64,000 nt of DNA, taken from Pegea sp. RAD2-039. Taxonomy: Eukaryota; Chordata; Thaliacea; Salpida; Salpidae. The stretch lies in contig JAQGEQ010000316.1 in the NCBI GenBank assembly GCA_034620365.1, positions 62,001 through 126,000 on the forward strand. Reading direction: 5' to 3'. The position numbers and the translations under genes were made by a program. This document shows, in pieces, positions 38,024 through 57,085 of this stretch (positions within the stretch are counted from its first letter, which is position 1; each line of letters opens with the position of its first letter). The notes under the pieces were generated by a model. It worked only from the letters and a program-made list of their open reading frames with translations, was not told the DNA's origin and made no database searches.

Positions 38024-41000
38024 GGTAGTATTCAAAAAAACTATTTCTTTTTTAATGAGATCAAATGGAAAATTAAAAACATTTTAAATTAAAATATTAC
38101 AACCTATAAAATAGAAGTATCTTAAATAAAATCATCCAAATTATAAAAATATATTTTAGTAGTATTAAATGTGATTCTTACAGGTATACATGCCTTTAAA
38201 AATATAATAAAAGTAATTTATAAACTACACTTTGCAAGCTCTACAAATCTCTTAAAATATGAATATGTTTATAAACCAATAAGATTTTAAACAACAGTTT
38301 AAGCAACATAACATCTATAGAATCAGTAAATTCTAAGGGCTAAAATTTCAACAACTGACAAGTCAATTTTAACAAAGTTATAAAGTAAAATATAACTGGA
38401 TTATGTTCATAAAGATAACTGCATGATAAAACTTAAGATATCATTTAAATGGAATAATTTGTGAAAGGCAACAATAAGGAACTATTTATAATAAAAGAGA
38501 TTATATTAAAATAATATATTATGCTTAGTATATACATGTTACACCTAAAAGCTTCATGTCTAACAAGTTATTAGTTTAAAGAAATAACTTTACTATAAAC
38601 AACTATATATACCAGCATTGAAATACCTAAGATGAAATAATCTAAGAAAAAATTCTAATTTAGTCGAAATTAATTTAAATTGAAAATTATCGAAATGGTA
38701 ATAAAATTAAACATGTCAATATAATCTATTATTTCATTTTCAAAAATAAATCAGTTTAAATTCGAAATATTCAAAAAAAATTTAGTCATGTATGATAATT
38801 GATCATCCTATCTATGATGTCTCAAATGTTTTGAATAACGAAAAGATTAAATAAAAGATTAAATTTCAAAATAAAGAAGCTCTTAAAACAATTGTTTACC
38901 AACAAAAATATAAATTAAACTCTCAAAATAATAAAAATTTGATTTATAAAGCAAAAGACAAGTCTAAGAAAAATTATGTCATAGCCTAACTATTCATATT
39001 AATAACATAATTCTAAACATAAAAAAGTTTTCGCAATAATAATAAATATCTAATAAAACTAACTTGTCAATCTCAATATATTTCATGACTATTTCATACA
39101 ATCTTTATAAAAATTTTCTAAAAGAAATTACAAAAAACCATTAAACTCTTTATTACAGCTATCATTGATGCTTATTAAATTAAACTAACCTAAAATTTGA
39201 ATACCTATAAAATAATTAAAATAGTTTACCTTAAATTAGTAATTGAATATAAAAATGTGAAACAAACAAAATGGCAGATTACATTTTTTATATTTTGTAG
39301 AATTCATAAATTTTATAATTAACTTACTATATATAGAAATCTAAAGCAAAGAAACTTCTATTAAAAAACCATCAATAAACGTTAGAGTAATATGGTGTAA
39401 TTGCTTATTTCAAAATGTAAGGCTTTTCTGTAGTCTAAGATTATTAAAAATTCGAAAGTGGCTTTATTTGCGGGAAGTAAAATATTCGTAAATTGACTTC
39501 AGCAACAAAATTTTTGTTTTATGTTTAAATGATGTTCTAATAATTATAAGTCAGCAAATATGCTTATCAACCTTATAGATTGTACAATTTTTAGGAATTA
39601 GATGCAAATTAATATGAATTTTTCTTACTGATTTCAATTTTGAAAGTTAAGAGTTTATTAACCAAATACAAAAGTTGATAAAGTAATATAAAGCATTTAT
39701 TACCATGATGAAAAACTTAAAAAGATTTGAGCAATTATGTTTTTGCAAATTCCTTAGCTACAAAAGTTATTTATAGATTTCTTTTGATGAGTAAATAGAG
39801 AAAGAGCGGTAATAAGGATGCTTCATTATAAAAAAGTATGGTGTTTAATTTTAAATGGGTCTTGGTTGTTTTTAAAAATTTCTAGAAGTATTCTAATCAC
39901 CTAACAGGTTAAACTAGATTTGAAGTTGATTGTTTTTGAAATATAATAAAACATAAGCTTCGTGTTATACAGAAAAAATAGTAAAAAGATGAGTAGGCAT
40001 TTATCTGATATTCTTCTCATTCTAAACATACGTAGATTTAAATCCATACATCTATCACAATCAAAAGTGAATATAAAATTCTATATAATGTTTGAATTAT
40101 TTCAAGCATTTGAAAATTTTTAAAGTAGATTAGTTTTATTTAAAGAAAAACGTAACTTTAGCAGGTAGGATGTTGTTGATACCTTTTGATAACACTTTTT
40201 ATTTGATCAGTATATTTAACCTCTTTAATACGTTATTTAAATAAAAAAAATCTATTTTTTATATTTGTTGAGTCCTTGAAATCTTTAAGATTGTAGTATA
40301 AATAGCTTTAAATATTTCTAGAAATTATTTTCATCGTTTCAAAGCACGTTTGAGATTTTTGTAAACATTTTCTTAGGAAAGTGTTTACAGAAGAAGTATC
40401 GAATTAAAGAAGAGATTAATGTTTTAAATAGTATTTGCTAATGGTTTCTTCTTTCATATTGACAAAAACAGAATTATAGAATTGCTTATAAAAGAAATAT
40501 CAGTTCTATGAACAACCAGCTTTTATTCAACAAAGTAAAGTTTTATCAGTTCTACAAAAAAACTAATAGTATGCTAATTAAAAAGAGACTTTTTAAGAAT
40601 CAATTAAAGTTTTCTCAATATCAGTAACTGAAAAACGCTAGCTTCAAATATTGGAAATCGGCAGCTGATATTTAGTTGAATGAGTGTTTTGGTTCAACTA
40701 AAATTAGGACATGCTTATCTGTAGCCGTTTGATGATGGCATTTTTAATACAACTTACTTTTCTTTAAATGGTTTTCATTTTGGTTTGTTTTTAAAAAAAA
40801 GTAACCCAGTTTTAAAGCGTTCTACGGTTTAAGTATCTATCACAATTATGTGTGAACGCAAAATTATAATTTCTTTAAATTTTATACTATCACACAGAAA
40901 AGGCTATTCTTTAGAGATGTTTATTTGATATAAACTAACATTTTATATAACAATTATAAAAATTGACTGACTTCTATATCTAATGAAGACTTGTACTTGA

Positions 41001-41614
41001 TGTATTTAATGATTTTCTTTACAGTGACTAAAGCAGAGGTGATATTTCAGTTTATTTTCAAATATTTATTAATCAACTTGTAATCTGCAACTTTAGAAAA
41101 ATTATTTCACATTTCTAAATGAGCGAAAATATAGTCGAGTGGTTATAGGTTCAAACAACTTGTTTACAATTGCCTAAAGCGTTATGTTGCTAAGTTATTA
41201 ACAAGCTGGCAAAATTATGAAGTATTATTTTTTTAATTCTATCACTAAAAAAATAATTTAAAAATACTTATTAATAAATATAGATTTTGTTTGCGAAAAT
41301 AATTTTTGTTATTTATATCCACAAATATATATGTTATATTCCAAAAATTTTGCAAACTTCTATTACAAAGCTAGTAAATAGGAATTTGTTGAAATTAAGT
41401 TTATTTAAAATTAATTTTAGATTAGCTGATTACAATATTTAAAGTCATTAGATTGATTAGTTCTAGTCAAATTTAAATTTATATCAAAATACATTTTTTC
41501 TTATGCTTTAGTTTTGGTAATTTCATTATTTTTTCATAAGAGTTATAAAGATGAATGAAACATCAATAATCTTTTTCTAAATTTTTTAGTTATTTTATGA
41601 AATAACCTTTTAAA
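38024..41614. other. Intergenic region between divergent SCAP and FBXO15
   Basis: 3.6 kb of A+T-rich DNA without an identifiable exon or repeat; the promoters of both genes must lie here. A TTTTTTAG acceptor-like site ends at 41589, 26 bp before the FBXO15 ATG. Confidence 0.55.
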
Positions 41615-42922
41615 ATGTTTAAATCAACAAAATCAAAACTTAGATCACCATATACAATAGAAACTCTCCCTATTGAGATCTTTTTAAAAGTTTTTTCTTA
41701 TTTGGATATTAAGAGTCTTTTGGAAATTGCTTGTGTTTGTAAAAAATGGAAAACTATTTCAGAAATTTCTAGTTTATGGAAAAATGTTTATCTACAACAT
41801 CTTGCTTACAAGCTAAAAGCTTCAAAGAACAGATTTGAAAGTATATTAGACAATGGAAAAGTTTTAAAAAGTGAAATTTTAAACATGCTTAGGAAAGCTC
41901 GAAATAAAAGAGTATTGTCTTCATTAAAAAAAAACTCATTTACTTTTGTGTCTGGCAATATGGATGAATTAACAAGAAAAATAGGAATAAATTATCAATT
42001 ATGTTTTGTAAATAAGAAATTTGAAGAACAATTAATGAATCAAACAAAGCGAAAAGTTTTCAATTCATCTACAACAATTCTGTGGAATTCTTTTGATTTT
42101 CCATCTTTTGATACTTTAATAAGCATCCGAATATATTCCCTTGTTCCTCTTTTGTATGATGAAAGTCATCAACCAAATTTGAATGGGCCCACTGAAAAGA
42201 AACTTATTTTTGAAGAAAAATCATTAAAAAAAAGTCAATTTTCTCACCATACAAATGATAAGATTTTTTCTTATTATACATCAATTGAAGGCATTACTTT
42301 TGCATTCTATAAGAACACTGAAGATATTGGTTTTGTATTTGCTACTTTACACAATCATAATCTATTAAAACGTTGCATATTTTCAACATCAACAGAAATT
42401 TATCATGAAGAACATATTCCTATGTTAGACGATGTAGATAAAAATTATGGTCTTCATGGTTATCAATTAAATATTCATATTCATACTCTTGGTGTATCAG
42501 TATGGCAAGAAATGTTTTCTTTTATCTGTTCTAAGGATCAACAATCTTCTTCAGCATATGTAGAGTTAAGTTTACCAAATATTAACCCAATCATTCTTGG
42601 AAAATCACAGTTGAAATGGCAAACTGAGACTTTTATAGGCTCTATTGACAATACTTTGATCATTGATATTACTTGTAATGATTTTAATGACGAAATATAT
42701 TGGTTTATTTCAAGACCTATTTCGTTAAAACCAGTGGATTCAAATGAAATTGATTTGCAAGAAAGTTGTTGCAGTAGTTACATGTTTCAATATTTAGATA
42801 AAACTGGCTGCTTGAATCTCTTAATGAGTAAACAGAATAACAAATTTAAGCTTAAATTAGTTGAATTCAGTTTAAATATAGACTGTATAAATAAATGGTT
42901 TGGAATGAAACACAATTTTTAA
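41615..42922 (+). CDS. FBXO15: F-box only protein 15, single exon
   Basis: Substrate-recognition subunit of an SCF (SKP1-CUL1-F-box) ubiquitin ligase by family. 435 residues in one exon. The F-box is at about residues 16-58 (TLPIEIFLKVFSYLDIKSLL, VCKKWKTISE, LWKNVYLQHL). The rest matches the FBXO15-specific region: FVFATLHNHNLLKRC, then MLDDVDKNYGLHGYQLNIHIH (human LDDSPEYGLHGYQL), LGKSQLKWQTETF (human IGKVGLSWKTD), IYWFISRPIS and the C-terminal INKWFG (human INHWFG). This order of motifs over the full length supports orthology rather than a generic F-box call. The coding region has no introns, unlike its vertebrate counterpart. It is the only ATG near the start of the open frame. Confidence 0.9.
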   Translation: MFKSTKSKLRSPYTIETLPIEIFLKVFSYLDIKSLLEIACVCKKWKTISEISSLWKNVYLQHLAYKLKASKNRFESILDNGKVLKSEILNMLRKARNKRVLSSLKKNSFTFVSGNMDELTRKIGINYQLCFVNKKFEEQLMNQTKRKVFNSSTTILWNSFDFPSFDTLISIRIYSLVPLLYDESHQPNLNGPTEKKLIFEEKSLKKSQFSHHTNDKIFSYYTSIEGITFAFYKNTEDIGFVFATLHNHNLLKRCIFSTSTEIYHEEHIPMLDDVDKNYGLHGYQLNIHIHTLGVSVWQEMFSFICSKDQQSSSAYVELSLPNINPIILGKSQLKWQTETFIGSIDNTLIIDITCNDFNDEIYWFISRPISLKPVDSNEIDLQESCCSSYMFQYLDKTGCLNLLMSKQNNKFKLKLVEFSLNIDCINKWFGMKHNF

Positions 42923-43279
42923 TTATAATTATCTAATACTTTACTTTTTTACCAAATCACATTTTTAGTTATTAATCGTTCAGTAAAATTTTGTATGAGT
43001 GACAATATTAGGTTTAATTTTTTTTAATGAAAGACTTAAAAATCAGATAAAACTCTTCTTAGGAAGTTTTAACAAAATATATATGATATATTGACTTATT
43101 GAGTTGATTCTGGTACATGTTATTTCTTTATTATTTAATCTATTCCTTTATGTGTTTTATGTAAAGTACACAAATCGGCTCGATTTAATTACATTTTTCA
43201 CTTTAATCACCTTGCTTGAGATATGACAATAATATATTGTGACCAAATGAAAAAAATAAAATTAACAAATGAAATAAAC
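42923..43279. other. Short gap after FBXO15
   Basis: A+T-rich 3' flank of FBXO15 with no further gene. It ends where the decayed LINE begins. Confidence 0.5.
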
Positions 43280-43284
43280 AATGC

Positions 43285-43950
43285 ATTAAATGCTGAACTG
43301 GATTACCAATGCAAGCAAAATCTTTGGTCGACTGCATTATGTTTGGAGTAACAAAAAACTCAAAATCTGGACAATTATAAGCCTATACACAGCTGTAGTG
43401 TTGACCACATTTGTCGGCTCATTCAAATCTTTGGTCATATACAATTATCATTTATGTTTTCAAGACCGTTTCTATCAACGCTGACTCTAAAACATTTTCT
43501 ACATCAAATAGTGGGAGTTAATCTCTAATGATATTTTGCTTGTTAGAGCTAAGTTGCCAAGAATCAAAGCCATACTTGCAAAACACAAACTTTGTTAGAT
43601 AGTTTACGTCTCCATAATATAAAATAATCGTTTACCCTTATAGCTAGCTGCAGAAGCAGATTGCTCTAGGAAAAATCACAAGAGGTAAGTAAAATCGCCG
43701 TTGAAATAGTTAAGTACAGAACACTCTTAGTTGCCTCAACTTGCAGCGGATTGTGCATCATCTACAAAAGCTATCAACATTCAACGCATTTTGTAGGCTA
43801 AGCCAGAGCTGATACTGCAGATGGAAGAAGGATAAAGGTTCCACGGTTTCCGAATTATTTCAATCACACCCACACACAAATTTGCCTGGTGTATCTTTCG
43901 CATATTCACGACTTAATTGATTGTCAAAAGTTAAATCTTGGTAGGATATG
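43285..43950 (+). mobile_element. Decayed non-LTR retrotransposon (LINE) 3' fragment
   Basis: The translation from 43290 (LNWITNASKIFGRLHYVW...AVVLTT) matches the C-terminal part of many LINE reverse transcriptases, typically ISKASSAFGRL...VW...YKAVVLPTLLYGSETW. Further pieces follow in shifted frames: an ERFHQR-like DRFYQR at 43470, DILLVRAKLPRIKAILAKHKL at about 43530-43590 (split here by frameshifts and stops downstream), and QKQIALGKITRG at about 43645-43690. Several frameshifts and stops show it is dead. The clade cannot be fixed from this piece. It is much less A+T-rich than its flanks, as expected for an insertion. Confidence 0.75.
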
Positions 43951-45633
43951 CACTCTCATGCAAACTAGAATAGACTATCAAACTTTAAATTAAACTTCAA
44001 AAAGTTTCGCCGCTAGCTGGTCGAGAAGCGTTGGTTTAATATATCATTTGTAAATCTCTTTAACAGTGATACTAAGCCCTTTCATAAGCTCTCAATGAAC
44101 AGGAGCAAATTCTTTATAACTTTTTTTGAGGAGTTAGATTAAGATGATAAAAATAAACTTACAATAAACTTGGATTTTTTGTAGAATAAATATATGATGA
44201 TAGAATAGTTTTTGGTGAAAAGTTTCTTCTGAAAATCAATTCTTATCTAAAAATTATTAAACAATAATGTTTTTTTAACAATTGTCTTTGATACAAAATA
44301 TAAAGAAGCGATAAGTTGAAGAATTTTGCTTTTCTTTGAAAAGATTTATTTGTTTTTCAACTAGGCTATTTTACTTTAACATTATCAAAAAAAATTTAAT
44401 TAAATAATCGTGACATTGTAATGTAAATATGTTGTGAATGCAAAAACGTAGTTTGTTTTTAAGTAATAAAAATAAATACCAAATATTTTGAAACTATTTT
44501 TAAACTAACGAAAATATTGGTTTTATTCTTAGATAAAACTTAAAATTGTCAATACTTTATGAAACAAATATCTATAAATACACATTCTTTACAAAGAATT
44601 TACGATAATGGCCAAATTTAGCAAATTCCTGGTTGATCAACTAATCTTTAAATAAAATGAAGTTTAATGTAAAATAAAATGACTTATTAACTTTTGTGAT
44701 AATGGTATGAAGTGAATATTGATTTCTTTAAGAATTTCTTGAGCTATTTCAAGTGGCTACTTTTTTAATAGTTATATTTGTTCAGTTGTTACAACAATTT
44801 GAAAATGATTCTAAGCAACATTGTTGAGCTATATAATGAGCTAGGCTTAAATAATAACCTTGCAAATCACTGGACAGAAAAATGTAGTTCAAATCTTGAT
44901 GGAAAAAGATTTTATTAAAAATAATTAAAATCAATGTCTCCATCATAAAACTGATAAACAAAACTCAGCTATTAATAGGATTAAATTCTAAACTTAAACT
45001 ATAAGCTTTCGCATTAAGAAATTGATATAAAATATTCAGCTTTGTCAGACTTATTTGATAAAAAGCTTTACAAACTTTTTTACATTTAAGTAAAAATTCT
45101 GTTCAATTATCGAACGAATTCATATGAAGCCATTTCATTAGAAGAAATCTAAACTATTTAAGTCAGAAAATTCTTATTAAAATTTTATTCTTTTAGTTAA
45201 TCATCGTAAGAAACTTCTAAGAGATGATAAGAGATCAGATGATAAAGATTTGTAAAAAAAAAACAGTCTGTGAGATATTTTGGCGTAAATTAAAATCTGC
45301 TTTTTATTAAAGTGACGACGACAACAGCTGTAAAATATGATGATGTGAATTTGATGAAAAAGACAATTCAACTTGTGATTTGCTGATTTTTTATTTTGAG
45401 ATTATAGAGAAAAACAAGAAGAAAAACAAGAATACGAGTGGAAGGTTTGATTTCGTTGAAATCGATCACTTATTCTACTCTCATCATAAAAAACATGATC
45501 ATGATGTCACTAACACGTGTTGCAATGATCATATTTATAAAATCACCAGCTTGATAGGAAATTCAACATAATCGGAATAACAATAATTGAAAGAAGATTA
45601 ATCCGTTCCAGTGAAGTCATCAACGCGTATCTT
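43951..45633. other. Gap between the LINE fragment and the Misshapen-type kinase
   Basis: A+T-rich, no gene recognised. It includes the 3' flank of the minus-strand kinase gene. Confidence 0.5.
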
Positions 45634-51505
<5,872 letters not shown>

Positions 51506-54500
51506 AATAAATTTGAAACTTTATTTATATGAATATTCACAAATATTTTATATGAAGTTTATTTTCATAACAAGCCAACAGAAGAACATTCCTTAAAAAA
51601 TAAATTTTTAAGATAATAAAAAAGTAAATAAAATATAAGTATATACTTTTTATTCTTGTATATCTATTAGTTTATATACTTCACTACAAACAATTAAGAT
51701 CAAAAATTATAAAATAAAATCTTAATACATTTAAAATATAACTGTAATAAAAGTTTCAACTGAAAAACTTTATTTAAAAAACTATCAAATGCAATTAATA
51801 CTCAGAAGATGAATTTCATAAAAATTAGAAAAATAATGATCCAGTAAAAAAGCATAAACACTTTTATTGAAGATATCTCAGCAGAAAATTAAAAAGTAAA
51901 ATCAATTTTAGGGGAGAGAGCTTAATTAGGTTATTTATGATAATTTAAATGCTCACATAGTTTATAAAATATTATTGGATACTATAAAACACTAAATTCT
52001 GCATTAAACTCCAAACAAAATTGTATAAACAAATCTATCAATACACTGCTTTATAATATAGAAACTATTATTCAAAGTAGCAAGTTATTCAAATTTTTGC
52101 TCATGAAAATGTACTTTAAAAAGAAAATTATACAAACAAATGAACAACAGTCTCCTTAAGCTCAAAGAGAAAATATATTCAATAATTCTAAAGGCAAGTT
52201 TTAATTAATTAATTTTATTCAATTATAAACTATTCCATAGGAGATAATATATTAAAGTAAACAGTGAGAAAATTTTTATACTCTTAAGGAAAAAATATTT
52301 ATTTTATTTGCAACAATTTAAACTAACATATAATAAATACTCAATAATATGACAATGAAAATAAAATGTATCTGTACAGTTTTATAAACAAGATTTTTGT
52401 CAATAAAAGGATAGAAAATATTTTAAAGACAGAAAGTCAATAATAATCTAATTACAAATATTCAAAAGCAAATTTGTAATCTATGGTCTTCTTATGAGCT
52501 TTGAAATATTAATGAGAAAATTTCAAGGTCTATCAATCTTTTTATATGATGACATCTCCATTAGTTACATATATTTGTATTTAAATTTAAAATAGTGCAA
52601 AGTTACAAAATGACTAAACTCTAAAAAGTATACCTTAAATAAACTAATACTATTTAATAAGTTCATAACAATTAATATTTCTAATTGCTATTAATCATTA
52701 TAAAAGTAAAAACAATTTAAATTAAATTTATAACATTTGTATTATAATTCACAATATTTATTGTATAAATTAGCTGTTTATAAATATTATTATATTAATT
52801 CTAATAAATTGAAAGAGTTTAAATAAATAAACATAATTTTTACAAAACAAAATATTTATTATCAAAATTAAGTATAATTCATTTTGATTATAAAACTTAC
52901 TAAAAATAGAACAAGATATAATAAAATGTTAAGCTAACTGATTGAAAAGTAATTGATTTGAAAAACATTTTCATATTAAAGAAAAAGTTTTAAAAACAAA
53001 AATAGTTTAAAACAATGTTTAAGTGCCTGCTATATTAATTTCATAATATAAAGTCAAAAGTTGTTCTACAGCAACTAAACTTGTTATTATGAGATCTCAA
53101 AATATTTTAGAAAGTTTTCATAAAACAATAAATAACTTTAATACAAAAATTTTCTAAGTTTTAATAGATTCATTTTTTTGTTTCAACTTTATTATATAAA
53201 ATGGATATAGTTTAATAAGTTAAAAAAAAAAGTCTTCTTAAAAGAAAGTTTGAAAGAATACCACAAATTAAAGAAATTTGAATAATCTAAATCAAAAAAA
53301 TATCAAAAATAGATAGAATTATTGAATATTGTGAGCTATTATGATAGTTTAACAGTAGGGTATAAATATTATAACAATAAACAGTGATATTATACCAAAA
53401 AAAAAAGAAAAACAAAAAAATAGGTAACGTTTTGAATGTTTTAAACAAAATAAGTTTTTAATAAACAAAAACAGGTAAGTACAAAAGTCCCATAAGCTTC
53501 CACTTTCAGTAATTTTTTTAAATCTTTGTTTAATATTTACTTTTAAGCTAAAACTTTCCCTTATAATAATTTTTTTCATTTCTTGTCTTATATGCCCTTA
53601 GGGGTCTAAAAAGATCTACTTAATGGATTTAATTAATACTTAAAATATGTCTTTACTATAAGCCAAGCTTTGTTATAATGACTTTAAACAAATAACATTA
53701 TTTGATTAATTCACTGAACTTTTATTCAAACAGAAATTAAATTTACTCTTCAAATCAATAACAGAACGTAGAAAATGGTGAATAATAATTACAAAAAAAA
53801 TCATATCAAAAGTTTAAAAACTAATAATAATGAATTACATAAGCATTACACTAATAAAAATTGAAACAACAAACCTTAGAATACATTATTCAACTTTTAA
53901 GTTGTAATTTTTTATAGCCAAAAAGTTTAACGGTGTAAATAAAATAAATCCAAAAAATTCTAATTAGTGGGTTTCTTGATGCAATACATATAAAACAGTT
54001 GTTAACTCAAGATAAGCAACACAAAAATCCTATTTTGGACTTTCAAATAGTCTAAATAAGTTCATTACGTATTAACTAACCGACAAACTTCGATAACTAA
54101 AGCTAGTAAAACTGATAAAAATGATAAAAAAATATAATCAATATAGACATTGAAAAAAAAAACTGACACAACCTATAAAAACCTTGCTTTATACAACCAC
54201 AGTTATAAACTGTATCTTCTTGTGGCAAAAGTTGTCATACTAAATAACGTATGGTAGTTTCTGTAATGAAAAAAACAGTTTGAAAAATCAATTAATTTAC
54301 AACAAATTTATCATTTTGGTTTAAAGTTACCAGTTTATGGCTTTGGAAAAAAACTAGTATATCTAATTGTTAAAAATACTTAGCATATTTAAATAAGTTC
54401 AAAAATTGTAAAGCAATGTTTATTAAGCAATTTCTAAAAAAATTTTTTAACGAGTTTAATCATCTTGACAAGTTTAGTTAAATGCGATATCTGGTCGACT

Positions 54501-56938
54501 TATTTCCCGACTTTAACAAAATTCTAAATTATTAGAAAAAGCTACTTATGTCAATATGGAAACCAAATCAATAGAAACAAACTTATTCTCAACTTTTATT
54601 GTTAGTTGAAAGTGCTAAATACTATTCAATACAGATGTCAGAGTGTAATTAACTCAGAAACTTAAAGAGCCAAGCATTTACATTTTTAAATACCATATTG
54701 CTACATAAGAGTATGTTATTACATTAGTTATCAATAATCATTTGTCTACATATATATTTTTAATCATTTTTTTTAAGTTAAACCTTTTATAATTGACTTT
54801 ATAGGTATTAACTATTGAAGAAAATACTTTTCAGAAATTGTTCTTTTGATGCTATCTTTACAATTAGTAAGCATGCAAAATTGTGAAAACTAAAAGTTGT
54901 GAGCTTATTAGAATTTTAAGATGAATTAATATTCTTTTATTACAATACTGAAAAATGTAAACTTGGATAAAAATCAAACTTTATGATTCAGATTTTCTTT
55001 TGCTTAACATGAGAAAAAAATCCAGCATATTAGAAAAACAGAAATTATAATGTTCAACATTGAAAACACAATATAAGCTATATCTGCTATAAAATAGTTA
55101 AATTTAAAATAGTCAACATTTTTGCTTCGAAATATGGAATATTTTTCAAGTATTTGCGTCGAAGATAAATTCTCAAAATTGTTGGTTTTAAATGATGATT
55201 AGAAATTTGTTGTAACTGAATATGATTCTGGATTCATTAATAGATTTTAAATACAATTAATTGTTGATATTATTTAGCTTGTATCAGAATGTTTAACAGT
55301 TTTAATTAGTATTGATCAGTATGAGTTTCTAAGCCAAGCAAATAGTCAAGTAATCATCATTTAGTTTAGTAAATTGCCTGGCCTGAAGTAATTTGTAAAG
55401 CTATTAATTTGCTAAATAGGTAGTGAAAACTAATGCATACGTTTTTTAATTCAATTGATTTATTTTTAGACTTTGTAGTAGTGTTAGTAGTTTAAAATCA
55501 TGCAAAAAGCTAATACATCAACAACTTTCAAATTTCACTTCCATATTCGAAACAGAATAAAACAGTCTGTATCATACTGAAAATATTTTTGAAGAATTTT
55601 ACCTTCAAATATAAACATTTTATAATTTTTTAAATATTTAACGGTGCCTAATAAAGCTTAGAAAGAATCTTTTTTACAGTATAGTCAAATATGTTTCCTG
55701 TAATAGTTCCTAGATAACTTCTTGTACTTCATTTATAAAATTAACACTTATTAACTAAAAGTTATCATTTAATTCCATAGTATTTGTTACAACTTCTAAA
55801 CCAAGAAAGAAAAACTTTAATAATCACAACTATAGTTTTGCAGGATATAACCTTCAAGTTTAAATAACGAACAAAGATAAAGATCTTTTCAGCTTTTTTG
55901 AGTCAAGACTTAAATACTCTAATAGTGTTCATCAGCCTATAAAGTTTTTAATATTATTCATTTTCCATTTTTTAGAAATTTAAGTTCTTTTTCTCTATTT
56001 TTTATCAAAGACCAAAATTAAAACTTGTATTAGTTAATGAATAAGTTAAGTTTTCTGTTGATCTCTTAAATGATATTTGATTGTAATTTGTGATTACCTA
56101 CTTCAGCAACGTACTTCAGTACTTCACTTTGAGTGGTGAAAGTTTTTATTTTGAGGCTTTCTTTTTTTGCATTTTGTTTTATTGGAAGAAGCATGTCTAG
56201 AGAAAACAGCCCATTATCGGTAAGATCTTTGTACATTTTTGACAATCCAGCAGTTTTTAAAGTCTTAACCAATTAACAACTACTTTTTTTACGATTAATT
56301 TATACAGTATTGAAAATTAGTTTAATATATAACCAAAGTACTTAAATTTTCTTCAAATAAAATTACTTTTATTCTTAGTGCATTTTAATGAGCAGCATTA
56401 TTTAATAGTCACACAAAATGAGGTAACAAAAGATTATCTATTTGTAGGGAATATAAAAGTTTATGTTTTTATGAATACAATATTTTGTAATTTGCGAATC
56501 TTTCTATTAGCTTACTTCAAATTATCTTTTGTTGAATTCTTTATTAGACTAATCTACTTAATATAAATACCTTATTTTAAAGATATAAATAAGGAACAAG
56601 TGAAGAAAATTTTTAGTTTGAGATAATCTTTGGTGTGCGGATAGATGAAAACTTACTTAATTATTACTCAAGTGTTGATTTTGAACAAGCTAAATTTTTG
56701 TTCAGTCAAATTTGTTAAGTAATTGGAATGATAGCAAGTTGAAAGATACTATTTGTAACTTTATATTTTTACTGAAAATTATATATTTTTATAATTTTTC
56801 TAATTATATTTAATATCTTTTAGCTTACTTGGAAAAGGATAGTTTTATTTTTCTAAATATAATTTTACGAAATATAATTTAAGTTTTTCAAAATTTAGTG
56901 ATTACTAAATTAGTTTAACTATAACTATTATTTAAATA
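51506..56938. other. Gene-free 5.4 kb region upstream of the kinase gene
   Basis: Very A+T-rich DNA. It should include the Misshapen promoter and any 5' UTR exons. An isolated 68-codon open frame at 56272-56066 (minus) has fair composition and a GTAATC donor-like end but no recognised family, and is not called as a gene. The open frame at 53579-53349 is Phe/Ile low-complexity. Confidence 0.5.
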
Positions 56939-57085
56939 TTATATTTTTCTTTGAAAGCTATCATTTGTGTCTTCAAGCTCTCGAAGATCTTCATCTAGCG
57001 GCTTCAGCTCCAGGTGAAAATTGTTAACCAAACCTATGCCCAAGATAACCTAATTTGTTATTTCATTAATTTTAATAACAACCAT
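56939..57085 (-). mobile_element. Possible fragment of a retrotransposon protease region
   Basis: A G+C-richer patch reads, on the minus strand, MVVIKINEITN, a stop, then VILGIGLVNNFHLELKPLDE and a further 16 residues to a stop at 56939. The VILGIGLVNNF motif recalls the conserved ILGxDFL strand of Ty3/Gypsy-type aspartic proteases. The catalytic DTG segment is not visible and the frame is broken, so this is at most a dead relic. A similar ATGGTTGTTGTC start occurs nearby at 57221. It could instead be a chance frame or an unrecognised exon. Confidence 0.25.

Noticed and set aside
41130..41165. tRNA-like GTCGAGTGGTTATAGGTTCAAA
   Set aside because: Too short for a tRNA: A-box-like and B-box-like pieces nearly touch, with no anticodon arm between them.
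56066..56272. 68-codon minus-strand open frame with a donor-like end
   Set aside because: Composition is acceptable, but there is no neighbouring exon, no clear acceptor and no recognised family.
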